64,000 nucleotides of DNA from assembly GCA_052246295.1 (NCBI GenBank), contig JBQQCO010000001.1; one strand, 5' to 3'. Of this stretch, positions 17,093-26,189 are shown one piece after another. Numbering within the stretch: the first letter of the stretch is position 1; the number at the start of each line of letters is the position of its first letter. This DNA is from Piscibacillus sp052246295. Its GTDB lineage: Bacteria > Bacillota > Bacilli > Bacillales > Alkalibacillaceae. The notes beneath the pieces were generated by a model. It was not told the origin of the DNA and did not search any database. It was given only the letters and a program-made list of their open reading frames with translations. The translations under genes were made by a program, and so were the position numbers.

Positions 17093-18175
17093 TTATTTTT
17101 TAGACAGTTCTCGTAGGACACTTAACATAAAGCGCATACTTTTATGGACCCGCTTTGATTGATTGAAATTTCCTATTACATAAACATCTAAAACCGGAAA
17201 ATATAAAGCAAAAGATGAAATCGAACCTAGATGTCCCCACCCGGCATATTTTTTCATAAAGGGAAGAAGCTTTATATTCATTAAACCATACCCGTAAGAT
17301 ATGCCTAACCCCCACATTCTCCTCCACTGTTGCATTTCTTTTAAAGATTTGCCTTGAATTAATTCATGGTTCACTAAGGCTTTCATGAATTTTAATAAAT
17401 CTTCAGAGGTACTTACTGTTTGTCCGCCAGCATAGAAACTACTAAAACTCCGATAATCTTCTACAATGATTTTTTGATTACCTAAATATACGTTTGCTAT
17501 GGGTTCGTTTGTTTGATCATTTGGTTCTGAGTACTGTGATAAAAAAGAGTTGTTCATATTTAGGGGGTTGAAAATATACTCATGCAACACGTCTTGGTAG
17601 GGCTTTGAAGTAATGTTTTCAATAATCAAACCCAATAAATTATATCCTGTATCTGAATAACGACACTTTTTCCCTGGTTCAAAACGAGGCTTTAGATAAC
17701 GTTTCGACCATTTTATAGTCTCCTCTGGTGTCCAGAAGACATTTGGTTCTTTAAGCGTCATCTCTAAAAATGATTCACCTTGTATTGGTTGATCTTCAAA
17801 ATAGTCTGGCAAACCTGATGTATGACTCAACAAATGTTTAATCTGAATTCTGTTTGAATAATCCGTTCCTTTACAGACATGCAAACCTCTACAAATGTCT
17901 TCAGATAGATAATCGACAATCCGGTCTTCATAATTGATTTTTCCTTGTTCAGCTAATTTCACAATGATCACTGCTGTAAACATTTTACCAATACTAGCTG
18001 TATGATAGCGTTGGTCAGCTAATGCTTTAACTTGATTCGTCGTACCAGAAGCCATGTTCCAATGAATCTCATTTTTTTCAGAATGAACTAATAAATACGC
18101 ATTATGGATCATGGAGTCAGTTTGCACCATATCATCCAACCTATTTTGTACTTTCAATTTTATTTCTTCCTTCAC
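17093..18175 (-). CDS. Serine hydrolase of the beta-lactamase/PBP4* fold
   Basis: A 360-residue class C beta-lactamase-related hydrolase. The catalytic SxxK is TASIGKMFTA near residue 63, the YxN motif is YSDTGYNLLGL near 165, and the third motif region is GWGHLGS near 316 (HxG form). It lacks a signal peptide, so it probably acts in the cytoplasm or needs another route; related proteins are D-aminopeptidases or esterases, not resistance enzymes. Start is GTG after GGGGGGAGATTTAG. The end of the gene abuts the long terminator palindrome. Confidence 0.85.
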   Translation of the reverse strand: MKEEIKLKVQNRLDDMVQTDSMIHNAYLLVHSEKNEIHWNMASGTTNQVKALADQRYHTASIGKMFTAVIIVKLAEQGKINYEDRIVDYLSEDICRGLHVCKGTDYSNRIQIKHLLSHTSGLPDYFEDQPIQGESFLEMTLKEPNVFWTPEETIKWSKRYLKPRFEPGKKCRYSDTGYNLLGLIIENITSKPYQDVLHEYIFNPLNMNNSFLSQYSEPNDQTNEPIANVYLGNQKIIVEDYRSFSSFYAGGQTVSTSEDLLKFMKALVNHELIQGKSLKEMQQWRRMWGLGISYGYGLMNIKLLPFMKKYAGWGHLGSISSFALYFPVLDVYVIGNFNQSKRVHKSMRFMLSVLRELSKK

Positions 18176-18305
18176 CTAAATCTCCCCCCAACTCTAAATT
18201 CATTATATATGTTTTTGAGTTCATCAATAACATATTTTCAGATAATTATAAATTTTTGTTATAATAGGATTAGATTACAAACAAGGATGAGAGGGGAAAT
18301 ACAAC

Positions 18306-19457
18306 ATGCGTGAAGTTGTCATAGTAGAAGCTGTCCGAACACCGGTCGGACGTCGAGAAGGGGCTTTAAGCGGCATCAGACCAGATGATTTAGCAGCATT
18401 AACTTTAAAAGAATTAGTCGACCGTGCTGGTGTAGACCCAGCCGTTATTGAAGATGTGATTATGGGCTGTGTATCCCAAGTGGGTGAGCAGGCCTTCGAT
18501 ATTGGGAGAATCGCTGCTTTGATTGCGGGGTATCCAATTGACGTACCTGGAACAACGATTGATCGTCAGTGTGGTTCGAGTCAGCAAGCTGTGCATTTCG
18601 CATCTCAAGCGATATTAAGTGGTGATATGGATGTAGTAGTTGCGGCAGGGATTGAGAATATGTCCCGTGTGCCTATGTTTTCAAATATGCAGGGATCGAA
18701 GTTAAGTCCGCAACTGACTGAAAAGTACGAGATTATTAATCAGGGGTTATCCGCTGAAAGAATTGCCGAAAAATGGGGTTACACTCGTGAACAATTAGAT
18801 GAGTTTTCTTATCAAAGCCACCAAAAAGCAATCAAAGCCCAAGACGAAGGGCGTTTTGAGGAAGAAACATTCTCTGTTGACGTGACGTTAGAAAATGGGA
18901 CAACTCAAACCGTCACACATGATGAAGGACCACGCCGTAGTACAACTCCTGAAAAGTTAGGTGAGTTAAAGACCGTTTTTAAAGAAGATGGTGTCGTTAC
19001 TGCTGGAAATGCGAGTCAAATCAGTGATGGTTCAGCTGCTTTGTTGTTAATGTCACGCGAAAAGGCGGATGAACTAGGGTTAAAGCCTCGCTTTAGAGTA
19101 GTGGCTCGCTCAGTTGTTGGCTCGGATCCAACTTTAATGTTAACAGGACCCATTCCAGCTACTGAAAAAGTTTTAAAGAAAGCTGGGCTGACGATTGATG
19201 ACATCGACCTATATGAGGTTAACGAAGCGTTTGCGCCGGTTCCGCTGGCTTGGCTTGATGAAACTGGAGCAAACCCAGACAAGTTAAACGTTAATGGAGG
19301 TGCCATCGCGCTTGGTCACCCGCTTGGCGCGAGTGGCGCGAAGTTAATGACCACGCTTGTGCACGAACTCGAACGTACGGGTGGTCGATATGGTCTGCAA
19401 ACGATGTGTGAAGGTCACGGCATGGCCAACGCAACCATTATTGAGCGATTAGATTAA
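18306..19457 (+). CDS. Thiolase family acetyl-CoA acyltransferase
   Basis: A 383-residue type II thiolase that cleaves 3-ketoacyl-CoA in beta-oxidation (or condenses acetyl-CoA). The nucleophile Cys is in DRQCGSSQQA near residue 88, the His in NGGAIALGHPLGASG near 345 and the second Cys in MCEGHG near 374. The ATG follows AGAGGGGAAATACA. It forms an operon with the SDR dehydrogenase that starts 13 nt later and converges on a ligase/CoA-transferase operon, which fits one fatty-acid or branched-acid degradation locus. A TATAAT box is present at 18260. Confidence 0.92.
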   Translation: MREVVIVEAVRTPVGRREGALSGIRPDDLAALTLKELVDRAGVDPAVIEDVIMGCVSQVGEQAFDIGRIAALIAGYPIDVPGTTIDRQCGSSQQAVHFASQAILSGDMDVVVAAGIENMSRVPMFSNMQGSKLSPQLTEKYEIINQGLSAERIAEKWGYTREQLDEFSYQSHQKAIKAQDEGRFEEETFSVDVTLENGTTQTVTHDEGPRRSTTPEKLGELKTVFKEDGVVTAGNASQISDGSAALLLMSREKADELGLKPRFRVVARSVVGSDPTLMLTGPIPATEKVLKKAGLTIDDIDLYEVNEAFAPVPLAWLDETGANPDKLNVNGGAIALGHPLGASGAKLMTTLVHELERTGGRYGLQTMCEGHGMANATIIERLD

Positions 19458-19469
19458 GGGGGATTTTTT

Positions 19470-20237
19470 GTGGAACTTAAAGATAGAGTTGCTTTCGTGA
19501 CGGGTGGTGCTTCTGGTTTAGGTGAAGCCACCGTTCGAAATTTGGTTCAAAATGGTGCTAAAGTGGTTATTGCAGATTTGCAAGAAGAAAAGGGCCAAGC
19601 ATTGGTTGAGGAACTCGGTTCTGATCAAGTTCAATTTGTTACAACAGATGTCACTGATGAAGAAAGTGTCCAAAAAGCGTTAAATGTTGCGAAAAAGCTG
19701 GGTGCCATAAGTGTAGTTGTGAATTGTGCTGGTATTGGGGCTGCTCAAAAAACTGTTGGAAGTAAAGGTGTTCATGATTTAGCTATATTCCAAAAGGTGA
19801 TACAAGTGAACCTTGTTGGAACATTTAACGTGATTCGTTTAACTGCAGATCTTATGAAAGAAAATGAGGCAAATAGTGAAGGTGAACGTGGAGTTATTGT
19901 GAACACCGCTTCTGTTGCCGCATATGAAGGACAAATCGGCCAGGCTGCTTATAGTGCATCAAAAGGTGGCATTGTCGGTATGACCCTGCCGATCGCTCGT
20001 GACTTGTCACCTTATGGTATTCGTGTGATGACAATTGCACCAGGCTTGTTCGATACACCACTTTTTGCGTCACTTCCAAATAAGGCCCGTAAAACTTTAG
20101 GTGCGATGACACCATTCCCATCTCGTCTGGGGTACTCGTCTGAGTACGGCAAGCTAGTTGAAAGCATTGTTGAAAACCCAATGCTAAACGGCGAGGTGAT
20201 TCGTCTGGACGGTGCGATCCGCATGCAACCGAAGTAA
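19470..20237 (+). CDS. SDR family 3-hydroxyacyl-CoA dehydrogenase (type II, HSD17B10-like)
   Basis: A 255-residue short-chain dehydrogenase. NAD-binding TGGASGLGEA near residue 10, NCAGIG near 90, catalytic YSASKGG near 163. The long form of the loop after NAG and the sequence PFPSRLGYSSEY near the C-terminus are characteristic of type II 3-hydroxyacyl-CoA dehydrogenases. With the thiolase upstream it would carry out the last two steps of beta-oxidation. Start is GTG after AAGGGGGA. Confidence 0.88.
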   Translation: MELKDRVAFVTGGASGLGEATVRNLVQNGAKVVIADLQEEKGQALVEELGSDQVQFVTTDVTDEESVQKALNVAKKLGAISVVVNCAGIGAAQKTVGSKGVHDLAIFQKVIQVNLVGTFNVIRLTADLMKENEANSEGERGVIVNTASVAAYEGQIGQAAYSASKGGIVGMTLPIARDLSPYGIRVMTIAPGLFDTPLFASLPNKARKTLGAMTPFPSRLGYSSEYGKLVESIVENPMLNGEVIRLDGAIRMQPK

Positions 20238-20245
20238 CAAAATAG

Positions 20246-20272
20246 AGGGAACTCGCCTGGTGCGAGTTCCCT
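20246..20272. terminator. Bidirectional terminator after the thiolase-SDR operon
   Basis: AGGGAACTCGC and GCGAGTTCCCT are perfect 11-bp arms around a CTGGT loop. Confidence 0.85.
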
Positions 20273-20279
20273 TCATTTA

Positions 20280-20480
20280 TGAACGTAAGTCGTTGTTTAT
20301 TGAACGGGTTTTGCTGACTTTTGAACGGGTTTCCGACTTTTATGAACGGGTTTTTCTGACTTTTGAACGGGTTTCGCTGACTTTTGAACGGGTTTCGCTG
20401 ACTTTTGAACGGGTTTCTGACTTTTATGAACGGGTTTTGCTGTCTTATAAACGGGTTTCCGTCATTTATAAACGGCTTCC
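20280..20480. repeat. 21-bp tandem array B (TGAACGGGTTT units)
   Basis: Nine consecutive 21-bp units and a 12-bp partial, each beginning TGAACG or TAAACG, most with GGGTTT and a CTGACTTT tail. Variation is by substitution only; spacing never slips. It sits between convergent genes. Frames through it give heptapeptide repeats that start from no ribosome binding site and are not called genes. Confidence 0.92.
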
Positions 20481-20500
20481 ACCCATTAAATGAACTAGCT

Positions 20501-22111
20501 CTAAACCAAATGCTCCTGTAGTTGCTCTCGCAGTGCGTTCTTCTGGAATTTTCCGACTGACGTTTTCGGTAACTCATCCATAAAGATTACATCATCTGGA
20601 ATCCACCATTTTGCAAATTGCGGTCTTAAGTATTCAAGCAGTTCCTCTTTATCAACGACAGCATCAGACTTTAAGACAACCGCTGCAATAGGTCGCTCTT
20701 GCCATTCCGGGTGAGGCACACCGACAACCGCCGCTTCAAAGACCGCATCATGCGCCATTAGAGCATTCTCTAAATCAATCGTTGAAATCCATTCTCCACC
20801 ACTTTTTACTAGGTCCTTCGTCCGGTCCGTAATTTTAATTGTCCCTTCTTCATCGATTGTGACGATATCACCCGTGTGAAGCCATCCATCACGAAACGCT
20901 TCTTCAGTTCGTTCATCTTTATAATATTCATCTGCAATCCATGGTCCGCGTACAAGAAGTTCTCCCATATCTGTTCCATTCCATTCAATTTCGCCTTCAT
21001 CATTAACAGCTTTTATTTCAAGTCCTGGGACGACACAACCTTGCTTAGCGCGGATCTCTAACTTGTCATCTGTAGGCAAGTCTTCTTGGTAACTCTTCAA
21101 ACGCGACAACGTCACAAGAGGTGCGGTCTCGGTCATACCATACGCGTGAACAAACGGAATGTTATGTTTTTCTTCAAACGCTCTGATCATGCCCATTGGA
21201 GCTGCAGAACCACCACATAATACCGCACGCAGTGAACTCATATCGTAGCGCTCAGCATTCGCATCTAACTCTTTTAACAATCCTAGCCAAATCGTTGGTA
21301 CGCCTGCTGTGATGGTTACCTTTTCAGACGTAATGAGTTCAGCTAGTAACTCTGGCGTAAATGCTGGACCTGGCATCACTTGCGTTGTCCCAAACCATGT
21401 TGATGCAAATGGTAGTCCCCACGCATTAACATGAAACATTGGAACCACCGGCATACAAATATCAGACTCCGATAGTCCGCCCGAATCAGCTAACCCCAAA
21501 GCTAAACTGTGCAGTGTAATCCCACGATGTGAATAGACAACGCCTTTTGGTTTTCCGGTTGTAGCTGAAGTGAAGCACATCCCAGCTGGGGCATTTTCAT
21601 CTAGATCTTTTGCGAATTCATAATCAGGACTTGCTTCTAACAATAAATCTTCATAGGAGTAAATAGGTGTGAGGGTCGTATCAGGTAATTGCTGATCATC
21701 TGTCATGATGACAAACGCTCGAACCGTTGGAATGTGATCTTTTATGGCTTCTAAAATTGGTAAAAACATTGGGTCGACTAATAACACTTTATCTTCAGCA
21801 TGATTAATAATGTGGGTAATATGTTCTGGTGATAAACGTATGTTGATCGTGTGTAGGACTGCTCCCATTCCTGGAATCGCAAAGTATGCTTCTAAATGGC
21901 GGTGGTCATTCCATGCAAGCGTTGCGACTTTATCGCCTCGTTCGACGCCTAGATTTTCTAAAGCGCTAGACAGACGCCTCGTTCTCTCACCGATTTCTTT
22001 ATACGTTAATCGATGAATACCTGAACTAGTTCTTGAGACGACTTCCTTTTTTGGAAAAAGCTTTTCAGCCCTCTCAATCATTTGGCTGATCAATAGTTTA
22101 CCTTCCATCAT
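20501..22111 (-). CDS. Fatty-acid/acyl-CoA ligase (AMP-forming)
   Basis: A 536-residue ANL-superfamily enzyme that activates a carboxylic acid with ATP and CoA. Motifs: phosphate loop FTSATTGKPKGVVYSH near residue 180 (Ala in place of the usual Gly of TSGTTG), YGMTETAPL near 325, LHTGDIV near 415, DRTKDLVKSGGEWIS near 435 and the catalytic Lys in PKTSVGKFQK near 522. Last gene of the operon acyl-CoA dehydrogenase - CoA transferase - ligase. The ATG (second of two possible) follows AAAGGAGAGGG. Confidence 0.92.
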   Translation of the reverse strand: MMEGKLLISQMIERAEKLFPKKEVVSRTSSGIHRLTYKEIGERTRRLSSALENLGVERGDKVATLAWNDHRHLEAYFAIPGMGAVLHTINIRLSPEHITHIINHAEDKVLLVDPMFLPILEAIKDHIPTVRAFVIMTDDQQLPDTTLTPIYSYEDLLLEASPDYEFAKDLDENAPAGMCFTSATTGKPKGVVYSHRGITLHSLALGLADSGGLSESDICMPVVPMFHVNAWGLPFASTWFGTTQVMPGPAFTPELLAELITSEKVTITAGVPTIWLGLLKELDANAERYDMSSLRAVLCGGSAAPMGMIRAFEEKHNIPFVHAYGMTETAPLVTLSRLKSYQEDLPTDDKLEIRAKQGCVVPGLEIKAVNDEGEIEWNGTDMGELLVRGPWIADEYYKDERTEEAFRDGWLHTGDIVTIDEEGTIKITDRTKDLVKSGGEWISTIDLENALMAHDAVFEAAVVGVPHPEWQERPIAAVVLKSDAVVDKEELLEYLRPQFAKWWIPDDVIFMDELPKTSVGKFQKNALREQLQEHLV

Positions 22112-22169
22112 TTGAACCCTCTCCTTTAATCAAAAATTATATTTGACTCGCCCTATTTGACGAGGTTGC

Positions 22170-23234
22170 TCATTTAGTAGGATCTAAGAGGTCATGATGT
22201 TCATTTAGTTTAGCTACATGATCACTTTTTCTAACGGTTTGGTCATTCGTTTGGACAAAAGGTATGCCATCGTTCATATGGACTAAGTCTCGTTCTTGGA
22301 CGTAAGCATTTTCTAGGACTTCATCGATTTCGAGTACTGGGAATAAACAGCAATCATGTTGTCTTCCAAAATCTATCCATTCACTAAAGGTTTTTGTTAA
22401 AAAAAGTTCTTCAACTTCCATGTGAGCTTGGTGTTTCGTTAATTTTTCAGGAAACTTTTCTAACCACTGTTCTTGGCCAACCGCTTCACAAAACGTTGCC
22501 CAAAACTTATATTCTAAAGCGCCTAGTGCCATATAACGCTCATCCTTCGTCTCATATATTCGATAATTGGCATAAGAACCATTTAAGACAGGGATGCCTG
22601 ATTCGATGTTGGACGTTGACGACAGCATCGCATGATTACCCATCATCGATAAAACTGCATCTGTCATTGCCAAGTCTATATAACTGCCTTGGCCGGTTCG
22701 TTCGCGTTTAAATAAAGCCGCTAAAATTGCTTCACTAGCAGCCATTCCGCCTACTAAATCAGCCACCGTCTGTGTTGGCATGACAGGGCGTCCAGATGCA
22801 TCTTTCAATTGACTTAACATACCGCTCATCGCCATATAATTTAGGTCATGGCTACCTTGATGAGAATAAGGGCTATTTTGGCCAAAACCAGTTAAAGACA
22901 AATACACGATGTCAGGTTTGATTTCTTTAACGGCCTCATACCCTAATCCAAGTCGGTCCATCACGCCAGGGCGGAAGCTTTCAAGAACCACATCTGCTTC
23001 CTTTAATAGTTGGTAAGCCTTCGCTTGTCCAGCTTCACTTTTTAGATCAATCGCAACACTTTTTTTGCCTCGGTTATTGACAGCATATAAAGCACCGTTC
23101 GCCATTTGCCTAGCAGGATCGCCATTAGGAGCTTCAACCTTAATTACGTTCGCTCCTCGGTCAACTAGACGCAGAGATGCAAACGGTCCCGGTAAGTACT
23201 GTGAAAAATCAATTACTTTAATACCTTCTAACAT
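22170..23234 (-). CDS. Class III CoA-transferase (CaiB/BaiF family, racemase-like)
   Basis: A 354-residue CaiB/BaiF enzyme. N-terminal LEGIKVIDFSQYLPGPFAS and VIKVEAPNGDPAR are diagnostic; the catalytic Asp is likely in GSHDLNYMAMSG near residue 125. It may move CoA between acids or epimerise 2-methyl-branched acyl-CoA (alpha-methylacyl-CoA racemase), which would suit branched fatty acid breakdown. It starts 2 nt after the stop of the acyl-CoA dehydrogenase gene. Confidence 0.88.
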   Translation of the reverse strand: MLEGIKVIDFSQYLPGPFASLRLVDRGANVIKVEAPNGDPARQMANGALYAVNNRGKKSVAIDLKSEAGQAKAYQLLKEADVVLESFRPGVMDRLGLGYEAVKEIKPDIVYLSLTGFGQNSPYSHQGSHDLNYMAMSGMLSQLKDASGRPVMPTQTVADLVGGMAASEAILAALFKRERTGQGSYIDLAMTDAVLSMMGNHAMLSSTSNIESGIPVLNGSYANYRIYETKDERYMALGALEYKFWATFCEAVGQEQWLEKFPEKLTKHQAHMEVEELFLTKTFSEWIDFGRQHDCCLFPVLEIDEVLENAYVQERDLVHMNDGIPFVQTNDQTVRKSDHVAKLNEHHDLLDPTK

Positions 23235-23236
23235 TG

Positions 23237-24380
23237 TTATAACCCCATATTCTTAGCAATTATATTTTTCATAATATCGTTTGTTCCAGCGTAAATCGAT
23301 GACACTGGAATGTCTCGATAACGTCTTGCGATTTCGTATTCTTCCATATAACCATAACCACCATGTAATTGCATACACGTAGTTGCTACTTTTCTGGCCA
23401 TATCCGTAATCCAATACTTAGCCATCGATACCTCATTGACAACGCTTTCATTTTTCATGTGACTCTCAATAACGTCGTCCAAAAATGACCTGCCGATTCT
23501 AATTTCAGTCGCCATCTCGACGATTTTATGTTGGACGGTTTGAATGTTTGAAATAGGTTTCCCAAATGCTTTACGTTCTTTAACATATTGAGTCGTCATC
23601 TCTAACATTTCTTCTGCAGCCACTTGAGCACTGATGGCAACGGTTAAACGTTCTTGTTGAAGTTGTGCCATTAAGTAGTAAAATCCTTTACCTTCTTCAC
23701 CGAGCAAATTTTCTTTAGGGACTTTTACGTCTTCAAAAAACAGCTCTGCTATCTTGAGAGTGAAGACCGATTTTATCTAACTTACGTCCGCGCGAGAAAC
23801 CAGGCATATCTTTTTCTACAACAAAAAGACTAATGCCCTTATGTGCAGGTTGAGCATTTGGGTCTGTTTTAGCGACCACCACAATGAGGTCAGCATGGAT
23901 ACCGTTCGTGATAAACGTCTTTTGTCCGTTTAAAACGTAGTGATTGCCATTCTTTATCGCTGTCGATTTTATCCCTGCTAAATCAGATCCGGCGTCTGGC
24001 TCTGTCATCGCAATTGCTGTGATATATTCACCTGTTACGCACTTCGGAATCCAGCGTTTCTTTTGCTCATCTGTTCCATATGCATCAAAATACGGAACGA
24101 CAATGTCATTATGTAAGCCTAACCCAACTAACCCAGTCCCGACGCGTTCAATTTCTTCGTTGAACACAACTGAGTAACCAAAATCGGCGTTTAATCCACT
24201 GTATTCTTCGTCTACCCATGGGCACAAAAAGCCGTTCTCACCCATTTTTGTCCAAAGCTCACGAGGGATTAAACGGTCTTGTTCCCATTGATTAAAATAT
24301 GGTCTAACTTCTTTATCTAAAAATTTCTTTAAGGCTTCACGATATAGTTTATGATCTTCTTTTAAATACCTTGCTGTCAT
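23237..24380 (-). pseudogene. Acyl-CoA dehydrogenase, frameshifted
   Basis: Together the two frames give an otherwise complete acyl-CoA dehydrogenase of about 380 residues (FAD-dependent first step of beta-oxidation). The N-terminal part runs from ATG 24380 (AAAAGGAGAAGGGATC site) through TAIAMTEPDAGSDLAG and FITNGIHADL to GLHSQDS near 23745; then the frame must shift to read AELFFEDVKVP and on through TVQHKIVEMA, the conserved CMQLHGGYGYMEEY and YAGTNDIMKNIIAK. Compared with the family sequence SQDTAELFFED, two bases appear lost (or one gained) at about 23743-23750. Either the gene is inactive or this is an assembly error. Confidence 0.85.
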
Positions 24381-24456
24381 GATCCCTTCTCCTTTTATAA
24401 AATTTATGGCACTTAATGGCGAGTTAAAAACAATAATATTTAATTCATTTGTGAAG

Positions 24457-24627
24457 TCAAAATGCTGAGACACCTGCAGGAACAGCACGAACTGAGGGGC
24501 CACAGGATGTGGGTCAGTTCGGCGTTGCAACATGGATGTTGCGAACTTAGCCGAACATCCTTAACCCCCGAACGGAAGTGAGTTTGGGGAAGTTGAAGCC
24601 GTGCCTGCGGTAAGCGAAGCATTTTGG
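24457..24627 (-). repeat. 171-bp dispersed palindromic element, copy 3 (inverted orientation)
   Basis: Same length as copy 1 and in the opposite orientation: it begins TCAAAATGCTGAGACACCTG and ends GAAGCATTTTGG. The flanks extend the inverted repeat (TTTAATTCATTTGTGAAG against GTTTGCAAATCAAAATTAAA). It lies upstream of the acyl-CoA dehydrogenase gene. The remaining 24628-24851 is AT-rich and holds no visible gene; it must carry the promoter of the spore protein gene. Confidence 0.85.
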
Positions 24628-24851
24628 TTTGCAAATCAAAATTAAACTAAGTGCCCGTGTATATTATTTAAATTTTCTTAATATTAAGATATCACAGAAG
24701 GTTTGGCTGGTAAAGGGAGAGAAATGTCGATATAAAGTTATTTGTTACTAAATCTTTCTGCCAACTTTAGCAAGGTATATTTTCATGTTTAAAGTCAAAA
24801 ATATGATTACGAAACCATTCATTACAAATAAAGTCACCATGGAGGTTTCTA

Positions 24852-25052
24852 ATGGATACTCAGATGTTACAACAAATTTTTGACTCTCCCACATTGATTA
24901 CGGTGAAGTATCACGGGATTCCTGTGTATGTACAAAGTATCGATGAAGAAAACGGAACAGCACAGGTTTTTCCACTAGATGATATGGATCATGTTCAAGA
25001 AGTTGACCTTGATGGGTTGTATGAAGATGACCCTGTTCATTTATTATTTTAG
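24852..25052 (+). CDS. SspH-like small acid-soluble spore protein, acidic variant
   Basis: A 66-residue protein matching H-type SASP in pattern: LITVKYHGIPVYVQSIDEENGTAQVFPLDD aligns to the SspH core (xxVxYxGxPVYIQxVDExxxTARVYxLD), but the N-terminal RAKEI is replaced by LQQIF and an acidic tail is added. SspH is a minor DNA-associated protein of the spore core made under sigma-G. The ATG follows TGGAGG. It is followed by a second, more typical sspH 85 nt downstream. Confidence 0.7.
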   Translation: MDTQMLQQIFDSPTLITVKYHGIPVYVQSIDEENGTAQVFPLDDMDHVQEVDLDGLYEDDPVHLLF

Positions 25053-25137
25053 TTGTTAGCTCCCTTGTTTTTAAAAACTTCGTTTATAAGCGTCATGTGG
25101 CGCTTTGATATAAAGATTAAACGAAGGAGGTTTCCCC

Positions 25138-25320
25138 ATGGACCGTTTACGCGCTGAAGAAATCGCAAGCTCACCCAAAGTCTGTAACGTACAATACAAC
25201 GGCAAACGTGTGTTCATCCAACACGTTGAAGACAATACGGACGTCGCACGAGTATACTACCTCGATGACCCGGCTAATGAATTCGAGGTACAACTAACGA
25301 ATATTCGTGAAAAAAGGTAA
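25138..25320 (+). CDS. sspH: H-type small acid-soluble spore protein
   Basis: A 60-residue SspH: MDRLRAEEIASSPKVCNVQY at the start, KRVFIQHVEDNTDVARVYYL in the middle, normal family length. It is packed in the forespore and thought to aid spore DNA protection or germination. The ATG has a perfect AAGGAGG site and a strong terminator follows at once. Third-copy relative at 53278. Confidence 0.88.
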   Translation: MDRLRAEEIASSPKVCNVQYNGKRVFIQHVEDNTDVARVYYLDDPANEFEVQLTNIREKR

Positions 25321-25355
25321 ACCCAATTGCGCCGCGAGCGCAATTGGGTTTTTTC
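25321..25355 (+). terminator. Terminator of sspH
   Basis: CCCAATTGCG and CGCAATTGGG form a perfect 10-bp stem followed by TTTTTT. Confidence 0.9.
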
Positions 25356-25364
25356 CTTGCCTTG

Positions 25365-26087
25365 TTATTCGTCTTCTTTCTTCTTCGTCACCATAAAGGT
25401 CATCGGGTGTTCTTTACCGTTCATCAAGTGCTGTAAATAATTCGAAGTTAAATGGTACTGATCTTCAATCTTCTCAGCTAAGTGGTGGCTTCGTTCATAT
25501 ATTATCGACCTGAAATGTGTCATTTGGTTCGACATCTTTTCGATCAATGCTTCTTGATTCTCTATTTTCTTCGCCATTTCACGTTGTTGCTGTTCATAGT
25601 CTGATATTTGCTGTGAAATTTGTTGTTGAACGTCCATCATGTCATTAAGCTGTTGCATGAGCTCATCACTGGTATGATCTTGTTTCGTCAATTCATCAAT
25701 TATTTTTTGATTCGACTCATGTATAATCTTAAGCTCGTTAATCAACTGACCCTTCGAATTTTCCTCTTGTCTCATCCAATCCTCCACTTTCGTTTGTTTT
25801 TGATCATATGACGATAATCGGTTAAGGATTTGGCTTTTAAATTGATCATGAGAATGGTGGCGATGTTCCATGCTTTCTAACCGGTTTAAAATACTTTTCT
25901 GGGTATGTTCTTGACGACTATACAATTGATTCAACATATTGTAAGACCTCGTCAGATTGCGGTTAATCTTCTGTTGCTGCTTCACGAATTCACCGAAACG
26001 GTCAACCACAACTTGTTCTTGGTTGGGTGCTTGAACACGCTGTTTCGACCGGTACACGTTGGACTTTCCATTGAAATAAACGGTCAA
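25365..26087 (-). CDS. Coiled-coil protein of unknown function
   Basis: A 240-residue, Gln/Lys/Glu-rich protein that is almost wholly predicted coiled coil between residues about 25 and 215 (heptads such as LNRLESMEHRHHS and NQEALIEKMSNQM). The start is TTG at 26087 after AAAGGATGTGATAG; a longer reading upstream runs through the rlmN terminator and is rejected. No membrane segment or enzyme motif. A structural or spore-associated role is possible but not shown. Confidence 0.65.
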   Translation of the reverse strand: MTVYFNGKSNVYRSKQRVQAPNQEQVVVDRFGEFVKQQQKINRNLTRSYNMLNQLYSRQEHTQKSILNRLESMEHRHHSHDQFKSQILNRLSSYDQKQTKVEDWMRQEENSKGQLINELKIIHESNQKIIDELTKQDHTSDELMQQLNDMMDVQQQISQQISDYEQQQREMAKKIENQEALIEKMSNQMTHFRSIIYERSHHLAEKIEDQYHLTSNYLQHLMNGKEHPMTFMVTKKKEDE

Positions 26088-26134
26088 ACTATCACATCCT
26101 TTAGCTCCTGCTCTTATAACATATGCGAACACAC

Positions 26135-26185
26135 AAAAAAAGAGTGCCTGTCTAAAGGGCAATAGCCTCGACAAGCACTCTCTAC
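26135..26185 (-). terminator. Terminator of rlmN
   Basis: Minus strand GAGAGTGCTTGTC and GACAGGCACTC form a long stem followed by TTTTTTT. Confidence 0.85.
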
Positions 26186-26189
26186 TATT

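Noticed and set aside
17093..18175. True beta-lactamase resistance gene
   Set aside because: It has the fold motifs but no signal peptide and the third motif is HxG, more like a peptidase or esterase.
20212..20493. Plus-strand heptapeptide-repeat reading frame in array B
   Set aside because: It starts inside the SDR gene, crosses a terminator hairpin and has no ribosome binding site.
19894..20577. Long minus-strand reading frame across array B and the end of the SDR gene
   Set aside because: It only exists because the 21-bp unit has no stops in that frame; it overlaps two real genes and has no ribosome binding site.
24434..24634. Small frames inside the 171-bp repeat copies
   Set aside because: The frame is not preserved among the three copies, so coding is unlikely.
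26088..26174. N-terminal extension of the coiled-coil protein
   Set aside because: It would be translated from the rlmN terminator hairpin; the TTG at 26087 has a proper ribosome binding site.
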